NCBI GenBank assembly: GCA_002083435.1
Contig: LWDJ01000022.1
Coordinates: 1 to 47,466, forward strand
DNA: 47,466 nt
Origin: Proteobacteria bacterium SG_bin6
Lineage (GTDB): Bacteria; Pseudomonadota; Alphaproteobacteria; Sphingomonadales; Sphingomonadaceae
Direction of reading: 5' to 3'
Shown here: piece after piece, positions 20,936-30,169 of the stretch
Layout: every line of letters begins with the position of its first letter
Position numbering within the stretch: position 1 is the stretch's first letter
The notes under the pieces: generated by a model
What the model saw: the letters and a program-made list of their open reading frames with translations, nothing else
What the model was told of the DNA's origin: nothing
The model's database searches: none
Program-made: the position numbers and the translations under genes

Positions 20936-22288
20936 TCAATCAGCCAGCGCCGCGCCAAGCGCATGGATTTGGGCAATCTTGGCGTGAAGGGCGCTCCAAT
21001 CATCCCGCTCGGCGATCGCCGACCACAAGCTTTCGACCTCCTCGATCAGCAGCGAGCAGGTGGGGCCTTGCCAGAACGGGGCGCGAGCCTTGCGCGGGCG
21101 ATAGCCGAGCAGCATTCCGCGCGCCTCGGCGAAGGCGGGGCCGAGCGCTTCGGGGATCTCACCGCCAAAGCTTTGATGGAAAAAGCCCGCGACATCGACC
21201 TGGCTCGCCGCCAGCCCGCGCTCGATCGCTTCGACCAGCGCGGCGTCGTCGGTGCCGGGCTTGACGCCGAGCCGCCACAGCATCGCCGCCGCCAGCGCCT
21301 CGCGATAGCGCGGCGCGAACCGCTCCATCACCTCGATCAATGGCTCGGCCTCGACCAGCAGGCGCAGGCAGGTGGCGAGCTGGTACACGTCCCAATGGAT
21401 CGCCTCGGCTTGCCGCCCGAAGGCGTAAAGCCCGGCATGATCGAAATAAGCGGCGGTGAAGCCCGCATCCCAGCGCGGCACGAAGCGCCAGGGGCCGTAA
21501 TCGAAGCTTTCCCCGGTCACATTGATGTTATCGCTGTTGAGCACGCCGTGCACGAAGCCCGCCGCCATATATTGCCCGGCAAGCCGCGCGGTGCGATCGA
21601 CCACCAGATCGAGCAGCCGCACCGGATCGCCGCTGGTTTCGCCATAATAATGACGCAGCACGTAATCGCTCAGCCGCCCGAGATTGTCAGTATCGCCGAA
21701 ATAGGCGAGCCGCTGGAAGGTGCCGATGCGAATATGGCCGTGGCTCAACCGCACCAGCACCGAGGAACGGGTGGGGGAGGGCTCGTCCCCGCGATCCAGC
21801 GCTTCGCCGGTTTCGATCAGCGAGAAGGTCTTCGAGGTTTCAACCCCGAGCGCCTCCAGCATCTCGGTCGCCAGGATTTCGCGCACCCCGCCTTTCAGCG
21901 TCAGCCGCCCATCGCCAAAGCGGCTATAGGGCGTCTGCCCCGACCCTTTGGTTCCCAGATCAAGCAGCCGGCGTTGATCGTCATGCAGTTGCGCGAACAG
22001 AAAGCCGCGTCCGTCGCCGATATCGGGGTTGTACACCCGGAACTGATGCCCGTGATAGCGGAGCGCCAGCGGCTGGGGCAGCGAGCCCGGCAGCGGCATG
22101 AAGCGCGCGAAGTGATCGATCCACGCGGCGTCATCCAGGTCCGCCAAGCCAACCCGCGCCGCCCAGCGATCGTTGCGGAAGCGCAGCGTGGCTTGCGGAA
22201 AGCTGGCCGGAGATACCGGATCGAAAAAAGCCTCGCCCAAATCCAGAATGGTTTGGGCGGGTGCGAATGCTTGCGGCGGGCTGCTCAT
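20936..22288 (-). CDS. selO: SelO-type protein adenylyltransferase (YdiU/UPF0061)
   Basis: SelO is a pseudokinase-fold enzyme that transfers AMP to protein Ser/Thr/Tyr residues in redox homeostasis. The protein of about 450 residues shows HGHQFRVYNPDIGDGRG, DLGTKGSGQTPYSR (nucleotide-binding), VLVRLSHGHIRIGTFQRLA, VHGVLNSDNINVTGESFDYG (metal-binding Asn and Asp) and RWDAGF. It is slightly shorter than many members, and its C-terminus lacks the long tail that sometimes ends in a Cys-x-x-Cys. ATG at 22288 is chosen; the longer ORF overlaps the divergent hydrolase promoter. The gap to that gene is only 37 bp. Confidence 0.92.
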   Translation of the reverse strand: MSSPPQAFAPAQTILDLGEAFFDPVSPASFPQATLRFRNDRWAARVGLADLDDAAWIDHFARFMPLPGSLPQPLALRYHGHQFRVYNPDIGDGRGFLFAQLHDDQRRLLDLGTKGSGQTPYSRFGDGRLTLKGGVREILATEMLEALGVETSKTFSLIETGEALDRGDEPSPTRSSVLVRLSHGHIRIGTFQRLAYFGDTDNLGRLSDYVLRHYYGETSGDPVRLLDLVVDRTARLAGQYMAAGFVHGVLNSDNINVTGESFDYGPWRFVPRWDAGFTAAYFDHAGLYAFGRQAEAIHWDVYQLATCLRLLVEAEPLIEVMERFAPRYREALAAAMLWRLGVKPGTDDAALVEAIERGLAASQVDVAGFFHQSFGGEIPEALGPAFAEARGMLLGYRPRKARAPFWQGPTCSLLIEEVESLWSAIAERDDWSALHAKIAQIHALGAALAD

Positions 22289-22325
22289 GCGGCGATATGG
22301 GGCGGGAGGCGATGGAGACGCAACC

Positions 22326-23231
22326 ATGGAGCGGTTTGAACACCTCTACTGGTGGTCGCGCGACAATCTGCGGTTGCACGCGCGCGATTATGCACCGCCC
22401 AAGGAGCGGAACGCCGTGGTGCGCCCGCCGATCCTCTGCCTGCCCGGCCTCACTCGCAACGCGCGCGATTTCGACCGGCTCGCGCGCCATCTGAGCGATT
22501 TCGGCTGGCGTGTGCTCGCGCTCGATCTGCGCGGGCGCGGCGAAAGCAGCTACGCGCGCGATCCGATGAGCTATGTGCCGCTCACTTATGTGCAGGATGT
22601 CGAGGCGCTGCTCGAGCAGCTCGCGGTGCCGAGCTACGTCGCGATCGGCACTTCGCTTGGCGGGATCGTCGCGATGCTCCTCGCGGGGGCCGCGCATGAG
22701 CAGCTGGCGGGCGTGGTGCTCAACGATGTCGGGCCGGAGCTTGAGCCAGCGGGCCTCGCGCGCATTCGCGGCTATGTCGGGCGTAGCAGCAGCTGGCCGA
22801 CCTGGGTCCATGCCGCCCGCGCGCTGGCCGAAGCGAATGCCGGGGTCTATCCCGATTACGGCCTGACCGACTGGATCGCGATGGCCAAGCGGCTCTACCG
22901 GGTGAGCAGCAGCGGCCGGATCGTGCTCGATTACGACATGAAGATAGCCGAGCCCTTCCGCCTGCCTGGCAACGAGGCGGGGCCAGATATGTGGCGCGCG
23001 CTCGATCGGTTGAAAGGCGTGCCGGTCGCGATCGTGCGTGGCGAGCGATCCGACATCCTCTCCGCCGATACCGCCACGCGCATGGCCGCCGAGCTTGCTG
23101 GCGCCGAGCTGGTGACGGTGCCGCGCGTCGGCCACGCCCCCACGCTCGATGAGCCCGAGGCGGTGGCGGCGATCGAGCGCCTGCTCGCGCGCGTGGCGGC
23201 GGGTGAAGACCGGGTAGCGGCGGTGGCGTGA
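22326..23231 (+). CDS. Alpha/beta-fold hydrolase
   Basis: This 301-residue protein has the alpha/beta hydrolase layout. LCLPGLTRNARDFDRLA carries the oxyanion region, LDLRGRGESSYA follows strand 4, and the nucleophile elbow is GTSLGG. The histidine is in RVGHAPTLDEPEA. Substrate is unknown; relatives are esterases and lactonases. ATG at 22326 matches the family start (MERFEHLYWWS), whereas the upstream in-frame codons lie in the promoter shared with selO. Confidence 0.85.
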   Translation: MERFEHLYWWSRDNLRLHARDYAPPKERNAVVRPPILCLPGLTRNARDFDRLARHLSDFGWRVLALDLRGRGESSYARDPMSYVPLTYVQDVEALLEQLAVPSYVAIGTSLGGIVAMLLAGAAHEQLAGVVLNDVGPELEPAGLARIRGYVGRSSSWPTWVHAARALAEANAGVYPDYGLTDWIAMAKRLYRVSSSGRIVLDYDMKIAEPFRLPGNEAGPDMWRALDRLKGVPVAIVRGERSDILSADTATRMAAELAGAELVTVPRVGHAPTLDEPEAVAAIERLLARVAAGEDRVAAVA

Positions 23232-23313
23232 GGCGAAACGGGCGGCGGGGCGTTTCGTGCGCTGAAACCCGCTCCTGTATCAGGGGCGACGGCTAGCCGC
23301 TCTGGAACCCCGC

Positions 23314-24425
23314 ATGATCCTGCACGATGCCCTGATCTTCACCCCCGATGACGTCGATCTCGCGCGGTCGCCGCTCGCCGGGCGGATCGAGGCCGAGACC
23401 TATGTGCTCGGCGCGTTCAATCCGGGTCTCACCCGGCTACCGAGCGGCAATCTGCTGCTGATGGTGCGCGTGGCGGAGGCGCTGAAGCACCCGATCCGCG
23501 ATCAGCATATCCACGCGATCCGCTGGGAAGCGGGGTGCTATCGGCTCGATCCTTGGCCGATCGGTCAGGTCGATCCCAGCGATCCGCGCAAGTTCATGAT
23601 GCGCCAGGCGGGATGGCGGGTGATGGCGCTCACATCGCTTTCCTGGTTGCTGCCGGTCGAGCTTTCGCCCGATGGGCGCCGGGTGGAGGTGGTGCATTAT
23701 GCGCACGCCCTCGCGCCGGGCGCGCCCTATGAATGCTATGGCATCGAGGACGCGCGGATCAGCCGCATTGGCGACCTTTGGTACAGACCGTCTGCGCGGT
23801 GAGCCCGGAGCGGCATTGCACCGTACTCTACACTAGCGACGACGCGCTGCGCTGGCGGCGGCAAGGCATCGTCCTCGATCACCAGAACAAGGACATGCTG
23901 CTGTTCGAGGGGCGGATCGAGGGCCGGTTCTGGGCGCAGACACGGCCGCTCGGCAACCTGTATTTCGCCTATCCTCCGGACAGCGAATGGCGCGCGGGGC
24001 CGGCGATCAACCTCGCGTCGTCGCCGGACGCGCTGCACTGGAAGCCTTGCGATCACCCAGGCCTGCGCCCGCACGCCGCGACGCTCCACACCGCGCGGAT
24101 GGGCGGCGGCGCCCCGCCGGTGCTGACGGATCAGGGGTGGCTGAGCCTATGGCATGGGGTCGAGCCCGCCGGTGTCGCTGGGATCTATCGCACCTATTGG
24201 TCGTTGCTCGACGCGGCGGAACCCTGGCGCGTACGGCGCACGGAGCACCGCGCGCTGATCGAACCGAGCCCGGCGCTTACAGAGCCGCTGAAGGACCGGA
24301 TATATCTGGAGAACATCGTCTTCACCACCGGCATCGTCGATGCGGGCGATCATTATCTGGTGGCGAGCGGCGAGGCGGACCTGGCGTGCCGGATGACGTG
24401 GATCGATAAGCGGGCGTTCGGATGA
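23314..24425 (+). pseudogene. GH130-like glycosidase/phosphorylase gene interrupted by a one-base frameshift
   Basis: Two overlapping reading frames together encode one GH130-like protein. The first (23314-23802) covers FNPGLTRLPSGNLLLMVR through GIEDARISRIGDLWY and then meets a stop. The second continues in the -1 frame from about 23784 with TVCAVSPERHCTVLYTSDD, MLLFEGRIEGRFWAQTR and MGGGAPPVLTDQGWLSLWHG, ending at 24425. Inserting one base between 23783 and 23784 (TA?-CAG) joins them. GH130 members phosphorolyse or hydrolyse beta-mannosides. A glycosyltransferase follows 61 bp later. Either the gene is inactive or the assembly has an indel; ribosomal frameshifting is not suggested by any slippery run. 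Confidence 0.8.
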
Positions 24426-24486
24426 GCATTGACGTCACCAAGCCAGGAGATGACGCGCGCTGATCACCCGGCTAAGAACCCCGCGC

Positions 24487-25620
24487 ATGTCGCAACCGCT
24501 CCATATCCTTCATCTCCACTCCAGCTTCGATCTCGGCGGCAAGGAAGCGCGCGCGGTGCGGCTGATGAACGCGTTTGGCGATCGCGCGCGGCACACGATC
24601 ATCTCGGGCGTCCCCGGAGCGCTCGGCGCGCGCGACGCGATCGCCAAGGGCATCAGATACGAAATCGCGCAGCAGCAACTGCCGCTCACCGGCCGCCCCT
24701 CGGTCGATCGCTACCAGGCGATCGCGCGGTACATGCTGCGCTTCGATCTGGTGCTGACGTATAATTGGGGCGCGATCGACGGGGTGATGGCGCGCCGCGT
24801 GTTCGGCAAGGGGCAGCCGGGGCTCGTCCATCATGAGGACGGCTTCAACGCCGACGAAGCGACCGGGCTGAAGCGTGAGCGCAACCTTTATCGCCGCTTC
24901 GCGCTCGGCGCCGCGCACGCGCTCGTCGTGCCTTCGCTGGTGCTGGAGGATATCGCGCTTGGCACCTGGAAACAGCCACGCGCGCGTGTCCACCGGATCA
25001 GCAACGGGATCGAGGTGGCGCGCTACGCCAAGCCCGATCCGCGCGCGCTGCCCGGAATCAAGCGTCGCGAGGGCGAGCTGCTGGTCGGCGCGATCGCCGG
25101 CCTGCGCGAGGTGAAGGACCTGCCGCTGCTCGTCCGCGCGGTGGGCGGGATGCCGGGGCGGGTGCGGCTGGTGATCGTGGGCGAGGGACCGGAGCGTGCC
25201 CGGATCGAGGCCGCCGCGCGCGCGATGGGCATGGCGGACCGTGTTCATCTACCCGGCTTCCTGCCCGAACCGCACCGCTATGTCGGGCTGTTCGATATCG
25301 TCGCGCTCTCCTCCTCCAGCGAGCAGTTTCCGATCTCGATCGTCGAGGCGATGGCGGCGGGCAAGCCGGTCGTCGCGCCGCCGGTGGGGGACGTGCCGGT
25401 GATGGTCGCGCCGGAGAACCTGCCCTTCATCGCTCGCCACCGCGACGAGGTGCACCTGCGGGATGCGCTGCAATTGCTGGCACTCGATCCCGAATTGCGC
25501 GCCCGGGTCGGTGCGGCGAACCAGGCGCGGGCGGCAGCGGAATTCGACGAGCAACGGATGATCGCCGCCTATGCCCAGCTTTACGCCACGGCGGCGCGAC
25601 GGCCGGCTGCGCTTGGCTGA
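24487..25620 (+). CDS. GT4-family glycosyltransferase
   Basis: This 377-residue protein has the two-domain GT-B organisation. The N-terminal HLHSSFDLGGKEARAVRL holds the glycine-rich acceptor loop. VPSLVLEDIA and HRISNGIEVARY mark the middle. The C-terminal donor site has IVGEGPERARIE and the E-x7-E motif in EQFPISIVEAMAAGKPVV. It probably transfers a sugar from a nucleotide-sugar to a cell-surface glycan or lipid; donor and acceptor are unknown. It lies directly after the GH130-like gene, suggesting a shared carbohydrate role. Confidence 0.88.
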   Translation: MSQPLHILHLHSSFDLGGKEARAVRLMNAFGDRARHTIISGVPGALGARDAIAKGIRYEIAQQQLPLTGRPSVDRYQAIARYMLRFDLVLTYNWGAIDGVMARRVFGKGQPGLVHHEDGFNADEATGLKRERNLYRRFALGAAHALVVPSLVLEDIALGTWKQPRARVHRISNGIEVARYAKPDPRALPGIKRREGELLVGAIAGLREVKDLPLLVRAVGGMPGRVRLVIVGEGPERARIEAAARAMGMADRVHLPGFLPEPHRYVGLFDIVALSSSSEQFPISIVEAMAAGKPVVAPPVGDVPVMVAPENLPFIARHRDEVHLRDALQLLALDPELRARVGAANQARAAAEFDEQRMIAAYAQLYATAARRPAALG

Positions 25621-25699
25621 GCGCATGGGGGGTCGATTTCCGGCTGAATTGTGCTAGAAATGTGGCAGGGCGCGGCGACCGCGCCAACTGGAGACCTGT

Positions 25700-27103
25700 G
25701 TGTTCAAGGGTTTGCGGCCGATCCTTTATGGCGGCCAGGAAGTTTGGCCGCTGATCGAAGGCGGCAAGGGCGTATCGGCGACCAATCATGCGAGCGCGGG
25801 CGCCTGGGCGGCGGCGGGCGGCATCGGCACGGTTTCGGCGGTGAATGCCGACAGCTATGACGCCGAGGGCAAGATCATCCCGCAAATCTATCGCGCGCTC
25901 ACCCGTCGCGAACGCCATGAAGAGCTCATCCAATATGCGATCGACGGCGCCGTGCAGCAGGTGCGCCGCGCCTGGGAGATCGCCGGCGGCAAGGGCGCGA
26001 TCAACATCAACGTGCTGTGGGAGATGGGGGGCGCGCAGCGCGTGCTCCACGGCGTGCTGGAGCGGACGCGCGGCATGGTCTCGGGCGTTACTTGCGGCGC
26101 CGGGATGCCGTACAAGCTTTCCGAAATCGCCTCGCATTACGGCGTGTCGTACCTGCCGATCGTGAGTTCTGCGCGGGCCTTCCGCGCGCTTTGGAAGCGC
26201 GCTTATTCGAAGGCCGCCGAATGGCTCGCGGCGGTGGTTTATGAAGACCCCTGGCTGGCGGGCGGGCATAACGGCCTTTCCAACGCCGAAGACTCGCGCC
26301 AGCCCGAAGACCCCTATCCGCGGGTGAAGGCGCTGCGCGAGACGATGCGCGAGGGCGGCATTCCCGACAGCGTGCCGATCGTGATGGCGGGCGGTGTCTG
26401 GTATCTGCGCGATTGGGAGCATTGGATCGACAATCCGGAGCTGGGCGCGATCGCGTTCCAGTTCGGCACCCGCCCGCTGCTGACGCAGGAAAGCCCCATC
26501 CCCCAGGCGTGGAAGGAAAAGCTCACCCAGATCGAGCCAGGCGAGGTGCTGCTCCACCGCTTCTCGCCGACGGGATTTTATTCGAGCGCGGTGCGCAACC
26601 CCTTCCTTCGCGCGCTCGAGGCCCGGTCCGAACGGCAGATCGCCTATTCCACCGAGCAGGCGGGCGATCACCAGTACCAGCTCGATGTCGGCGTGAAGGG
26701 CAAGAATTTCTGGGTGACGCTGAACGACTTGCAGCGCGCGCGCGAATGGCACGGTCATGGCTTCACCGAAGCCCTCAAGACGCCTGACAACACGCTGGTG
26801 TTCGTAACCACCGAGGAGAAGGCCGAAATCCGTAAGGACCAGGCGGACTGCATGGGCTGCCTCAGCCAGTGCCAATTCTCGTCGTGGGCGGATAGCGAGA
26901 CCAACTCGACCGGGCGGCTCGCCGATCCACGCAGCTTCTGCATCCAGAAGACGCTCCAGGAAATCGCCCATGGCGGCGACCCCGAGCAGAACCTGATGTT
27001 CGCAGGGCACGCGGCGTACAAGTTCAAGCAGGACCCGTTCTATTCGAACGGCTTCGTGCCGACGGTGAAGCAGTTGGTCGACCGGATTTTGACCGGCGAT
27101 TGA
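25700..27103 (+). CDS. NAD(P)H-dependent flavin oxidoreductase (nitronate monooxygenase family)
   Basis: This 467-residue protein has the FMN-barrel features of the nitronate monooxygenase/YrpB family: an N-terminal ILYGGQEVWPLIEGGKGVSA, GMVSGVTCGAGMPYKLSEIA, VVYEDPWLAGGHNGLSN and IVMAGGVWYLRDWEHW with AFQFGTRPL for phosphate binding. It is about 100 residues longer than typical members. The extra C-terminal part contains a cysteine cluster, CMGCLSQCQFSSW (C-x2-C-x3-C), suggesting a metal or cluster site. GTG at 25700 is the start, with GGAGA about nine bases upstream. Substrate is unknown. It converges with truA three bases later. Confidence 0.8.
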   Translation: MFKGLRPILYGGQEVWPLIEGGKGVSATNHASAGAWAAAGGIGTVSAVNADSYDAEGKIIPQIYRALTRRERHEELIQYAIDGAVQQVRRAWEIAGGKGAININVLWEMGGAQRVLHGVLERTRGMVSGVTCGAGMPYKLSEIASHYGVSYLPIVSSARAFRALWKRAYSKAAEWLAAVVYEDPWLAGGHNGLSNAEDSRQPEDPYPRVKALRETMREGGIPDSVPIVMAGGVWYLRDWEHWIDNPELGAIAFQFGTRPLLTQESPIPQAWKEKLTQIEPGEVLLHRFSPTGFYSSAVRNPFLRALEARSERQIAYSTEQAGDHQYQLDVGVKGKNFWVTLNDLQRAREWHGHGFTEALKTPDNTLVFVTTEEKAEIRKDQADCMGCLSQCQFSSWADSETNSTGRLADPRSFCIQKTLQEIAHGGDPEQNLMFAGHAAYKFKQDPFYSNGFVPTVKQLVDRILTGD

Positions 27104-27106
27104 GCG

Positions 27107-27853
27107 TTAGCTTTCGGGATAATCCGCCCCCACGAAGAACAACCCGTCCGGCGGCGCGTTCAGACCCAGCGCGGCGCGGTCGCGTGCGTCGAGCGAGGCG
27201 CGGAGATCGTCGGGCGTCCATTTTCCCTGGCCGACCAGCGCGAGGCAGCCGACCATCGAGCGCACCTGATGGTGGAGGAACGAGCGCGCCGACGCGAAGA
27301 CGCGGATCACCTCGCCCTCGCGCACCACGTCCAGCCGGTCGAGCGTGCGCACCGGGCTATCGGCCTGGCAGTGAACCGAGCGGAAGGTGGTGAAGTCATG
27401 CCGCCCGGTCAGCACCGCCGCGCCTTGCGCCATCAGCGTTTCGTCGAGCGGCACCGGCACGCGCCAAGCGAGTCCGCGCTCGAAGGTGAGCGGCGCGCGG
27501 CGGTTGACGATGCGGTACTCGTAATGCCGCGCCAGGCAGGAAAAGCGCGCGTGCCAATCATCGGGCACCACCTCGCAAGCGCGGATCGCGACCGGATCGG
27601 GACGGAGCAGCGCGTTCAGCCCCTCCATCAGCCGGAACGGGGTGATCGTGCGGCTGAGATCGACATGCGCGCGCATCGCGAGGCCGTGGACGCCGGCATC
27701 GGTGCGGCCGGCGCAGTGGAGCGTGGCGACCTCATGCGCCAGGCGGGCGAGGGCGTTCTCGATCGCCTCCTGCACGCTCGGTCCATGCGCCTGACGCTGC
27801 CAGCCCATGAACGGGCGGCCATCATATTCGACCGTCAGCGCGAAACGGGTCAT
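27107..27853 (-). CDS. truA: tRNA pseudouridine(38-40) synthase
   Basis: TruA isomerises uridines at positions 38-40 of the tRNA anticodon arm. The 248-residue protein has the start RFALTVEYDGRPFMGWQRQ and the catalytic aspartate motif CAGRTDAGVHGLAM, then YEYRIVNRRAPL and SFLHHQVRSMVG near the C-terminus. Its ATG overlaps the fmt stop as ATGA, so the two are co-translated. Length is normal. Confidence 0.96.
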   Translation of the reverse strand: MTRFALTVEYDGRPFMGWQRQAHGPSVQEAIENALARLAHEVATLHCAGRTDAGVHGLAMRAHVDLSRTITPFRLMEGLNALLRPDPVAIRACEVVPDDWHARFSCLARHYEYRIVNRRAPLTFERGLAWRVPVPLDETLMAQGAAVLTGRHDFTTFRSVHCQADSPVRTLDRLDVVREGEVIRVFASARSFLHHQVRSMVGCLALVGQGKWTPDDLRASLDARDRAALGLNAPPDGLFFVGADYPES

Positions 27854-28755
27854 AGTTGCGTATCCGGCTGGATCGCGAAGCCGCGCAGCAGCTCGGCGGC
27901 GGTCATCGGGGCGCGACCGGCGCGCTGGACGAGCGTCGGGCGCAGCGCGCTGCCGAGCCCGCAGGCGATCGTGAGAGCGCCGTCGAGCACGGTGCCGGGC
28001 GCACCGCTTCCGTCCACCACCTCGGCGCGAAGCAGCTTCAGCCGTTCGCCGCCATGTTCGAAGAACGCGCCGGGCGCGGGGTTGAAGGCGCGGACTTGCC
28101 GTTCGATCTGCGCCGCGCTCTGTCGCCAGTCGATCCGCGCTTCGGCCTTGTCGATCTTGGCGGCATAGGTCACGCCGGCGTCAGCTTGCGGGATGGGCGG
28201 GTGGCCTGCCAGATCGGCGAGCACTTGCACCATCAGCCGCGCCCCCAGGCCCGCGAGTCCGTCGGTCAGTTCGCCAGCCGTTTTCCGGCCGATCTCGACC
28301 GATTCCTCCAATCGCACGGGGCCGGTATCGAGCCCGGCTTCCATCTGCATGATGCCGATACCCGTCACCGCGTCCCCCGCCAGGATCGCGCGCTGGATCG
28401 GCGCCGCGCCGCGCCAGCGCGGCAACAGCGAGCCGTGGACGTTCAAGCACCCATGCAGCGGCACGGCCAGCACCGCCTTGGGCAGGATCAGGCCATAAGC
28501 GGCGACCACCGCGACATCGGGCGCCAGCGCGGCGAAGGCCGCCTGCGCCTCGGCGTCGCGCAGCGTGAGCGGGGTGCGCACCGGCACGCCCAACGCCTCC
28601 GCCGTCGCCTGGACGGGGGAGGGGGTGAGCGCCTTGCCCCGCCCCGCCGGGCGCGGCGGCTGGCTGTAGGCGGCGACGATCTCGTGCCCCGCCGCCGCCA
28701 GCGCCCGGAGCGTCGGCACGGCGAAATCGGGAGTGCCCATGAAGACGATACGCAT
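27850..28755 (-). CDS. fmt: Methionyl-tRNA formyltransferase
   Basis: Fmt formylates initiator Met-tRNA with 10-formyl-tetrahydrofolate. The protein has about 301 residues. It begins MRIVFMGTPDFAVPTLRAL and shows LPKAVLAVPLHGCLNVHGSLLPRWRGAAPIQRAIL, which contains the Asn-x-His-x-SLLPRWRG active-site region, followed by GDAVTGIGIMQMEAGLDTGP. ATG at 28755 matches the family start better than the adjacent ATG at 28758. It forms an operon with truA and diverges from recR-def. Confidence 0.96.
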   Translation of the reverse strand: MRIVFMGTPDFAVPTLRALAAAGHEIVAAYSQPPRPAGRGKALTPSPVQATAEALGVPVRTPLTLRDAEAQAAFAALAPDVAVVAAYGLILPKAVLAVPLHGCLNVHGSLLPRWRGAAPIQRAILAGDAVTGIGIMQMEAGLDTGPVRLEESVEIGRKTAGELTDGLAGLGARLMVQVLADLAGHPPIPQADAGVTYAAKIDKAEARIDWRQSAAQIERQVRAFNPAPGAFFEHGGERLKLLRAEVVDGSGAPGTVLDGALTIACGLGSALRPTLVQRAGRAPMTAAELLRGFAIQPDTQL

Positions 28756-28808
28756 CATCCCCGTGAAGCGCTTGGCAGGGGCGCGCGCAAGCCCTTATGT
28801 GGCGGAGC

Positions 28809-29402
28809 ATGTCGCCCGAGATCGACGCCCTTACCCAAGCGCTCGCCCGTCTGCCGGGCCTCGGCCCCCGCTCCGCCCGCCGCGCGGTGCTGCATCTGCT
28901 CAAGAAGCGGGAGACCGCGCTCGCGCCATTGCTCGACGCGCTCGCCGCCGTCGCCGACCGGCTGACCCGGTGCCATGTCTGCGGCAATGTCGACACCAGC
29001 GATCCTTGCGCGATCTGCGCCGACCCCCGCCGCGACGCGCGCGCGCTGTGCGTGGTGGAAGAGGTGGCGGACCTGTGGGCGCTCGATCGCGCACGGCTCT
29101 TCCCCGGGCGCTATCATGTGCTTGGCGGGCGCTTGTCGGCGCTCGAAGGCGTGCGGCCGGAGGATCTGAGCATCGACGCGCTCGTTCGCCGGATCGAAGG
29201 CGGCGGCGTGGACGAAGTGGTGCTGGCGATGAATGCCACGCTCGAAGGGCAGACCACCGCGCATTACATCGCCGACCGGATCGAGCGCTTCCCGGTGCGC
29301 GTCACCCAGCTCGCGCACGGGCTGCCGGTGGGGGGCGAGCTGGATTATCTCGACGAGGGCACGCTCGCCCAGGCATTGCGCGCGCGGCGGCCGGTTGCTT
29401 GA
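28809..29402 (+). CDS. recR: Recombination protein RecR
   Basis: RecR works with RecO (and RecF) to load RecA at single-strand gaps. The 197-residue protein has the N-terminal helix-hairpin-helix LARLPGLGPRSARRAVLHLL. The Cys4 zinc finger is CHVCGNVDTSDPCAICADPRR, and the Toprim domain has LCVVEEVADLWAL and VDEVVLAMNATLEGQTTAHYI. ATG at 28809 is preferred by family length; an upstream ATG at 28797 adds four residues. Confidence 0.95.
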   Translation: MSPEIDALTQALARLPGLGPRSARRAVLHLLKKRETALAPLLDALAAVADRLTRCHVCGNVDTSDPCAICADPRRDARALCVVEEVADLWALDRARLFPGRYHVLGGRLSALEGVRPEDLSIDALVRRIEGGGVDEVVLAMNATLEGQTTAHYIADRIERFPVRVTQLAHGLPVGGELDYLDEGTLAQALRARRPVA

Positions 29403-29433
29403 CCTTTACGGAATGCGATCCTAGCTGATCGCC

Positions 29434-29961
29434 ATGGCCGTCCGTCCGATCGTAGAAATTCCCGACCCGCGCTTGCGCACCATCTCGACCCCCGTCGCCG
29501 AGGTGACCGATGAAACGCGCGCGCTGATCGACGACATGTTCGATTCGATGTACGCCGCGCGCGGCATCGGCCTCGCCGCGATCCAGATTGGCGTGCCGCA
29601 GCGTATCCTGGTGATCGACCTGCAGGAAGAAGCGGACGAGGAAGGCAAGCCGATCCGCGCCCCCCGCGTGTTCATCAACCCCGAGATCGTCGAGAGTTCA
29701 GACGAGCATTCGATCTATACCGAGGGTTGCCTTTCGGTCCCCGATCAGTTCGCCGATGTCGAGCGCCCGGCGCGCTGCCGGGCCCGTTGGCTCGATGCCG
29801 ACGGAACGGCGCACGACGAGGAGCTGACCGGGCTGCTCGCGACCTGCCTGCAGCATGAGATGGACCATCTGGAAGGGATCATCTTCATCGATCATCTGTC
29901 GCGCCTGAAACGCGACATGTTGCTGAAGAAACTCGCCAAGGCTCGCAAGACCGCCGCCTGA
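29434..29961 (+). CDS. def: Peptide deformylase
   Basis: This metalloenzyme removes the N-formyl group from new proteins. The 175-residue protein contains all three motifs: GIGLAAIQIG (motif 1), EGCLSVPDQ with the metal cysteine (motif 2) and QHEMDHLEG with two metal histidines and the catalytic glutamate (motif 3). Motif 1 has Ile where most members have Pro or Val (GxGLAAxQ retained). It is 31 bp after recR. The formylating enzyme Fmt is encoded just across the divergent promoter. Confidence 0.96.
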   Translation: MAVRPIVEIPDPRLRTISTPVAEVTDETRALIDDMFDSMYAARGIGLAAIQIGVPQRILVIDLQEEADEEGKPIRAPRVFINPEIVESSDEHSIYTEGCLSVPDQFADVERPARCRARWLDADGTAHDEELTGLLATCLQHEMDHLEGIIFIDHLSRLKRDMLLKKLAKARKTAA

Positions 29962-30005
29962 AGGTTGTCGCGACGAAACCCGACCGAACAATTCGGTTGG
30001 ACTGT

Positions 30006-30088
30006 CCGTCACCCCGGGCTTGATCCGGGGTCCCGCTTCTTCTTCCGTCGCGAGGCAGCGGGACCCTGGCTCAGGGCCGGGGTGATGG
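30006..30088. repeat. REP-like imperfect palindrome
   Basis: Two arms of about 32 nt (30006-30037 and 30057-30088) are near inverted copies of each other, sharing the core CACCCCGG and GGGTCCCGCT. They are separated by about 19 nt. The element fills the gap between def and the GST-like gene. A related half-copy lies at 34765-34794. This is like the dispersed palindromic repeats of many alphaproteobacterial genomes and could also fold as a transcription terminator. Confidence 0.75.
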
Positions 30089-30169
30089 CGAGTCTTTGAA
30101 ACGCACTGGTGCTTGCCGATGCTTTCGCGCCGGGGCACAGCGGCGCAACGACAAAGGGAGAGGTTCGTT

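Noticed and set aside
20120..22339. 739-codon plus-strand frame across astD and selO
   Set aside because: It runs antisense through two clear genes and their intergenic gap; composition is typical of a GC-driven shadow.
23780..23802. Programmed ribosomal frameshift in the GH130-like gene
   Set aside because: There is no slippery heptamer or downstream pseudoknot-like structure; a deletion or sequencing error is simpler.
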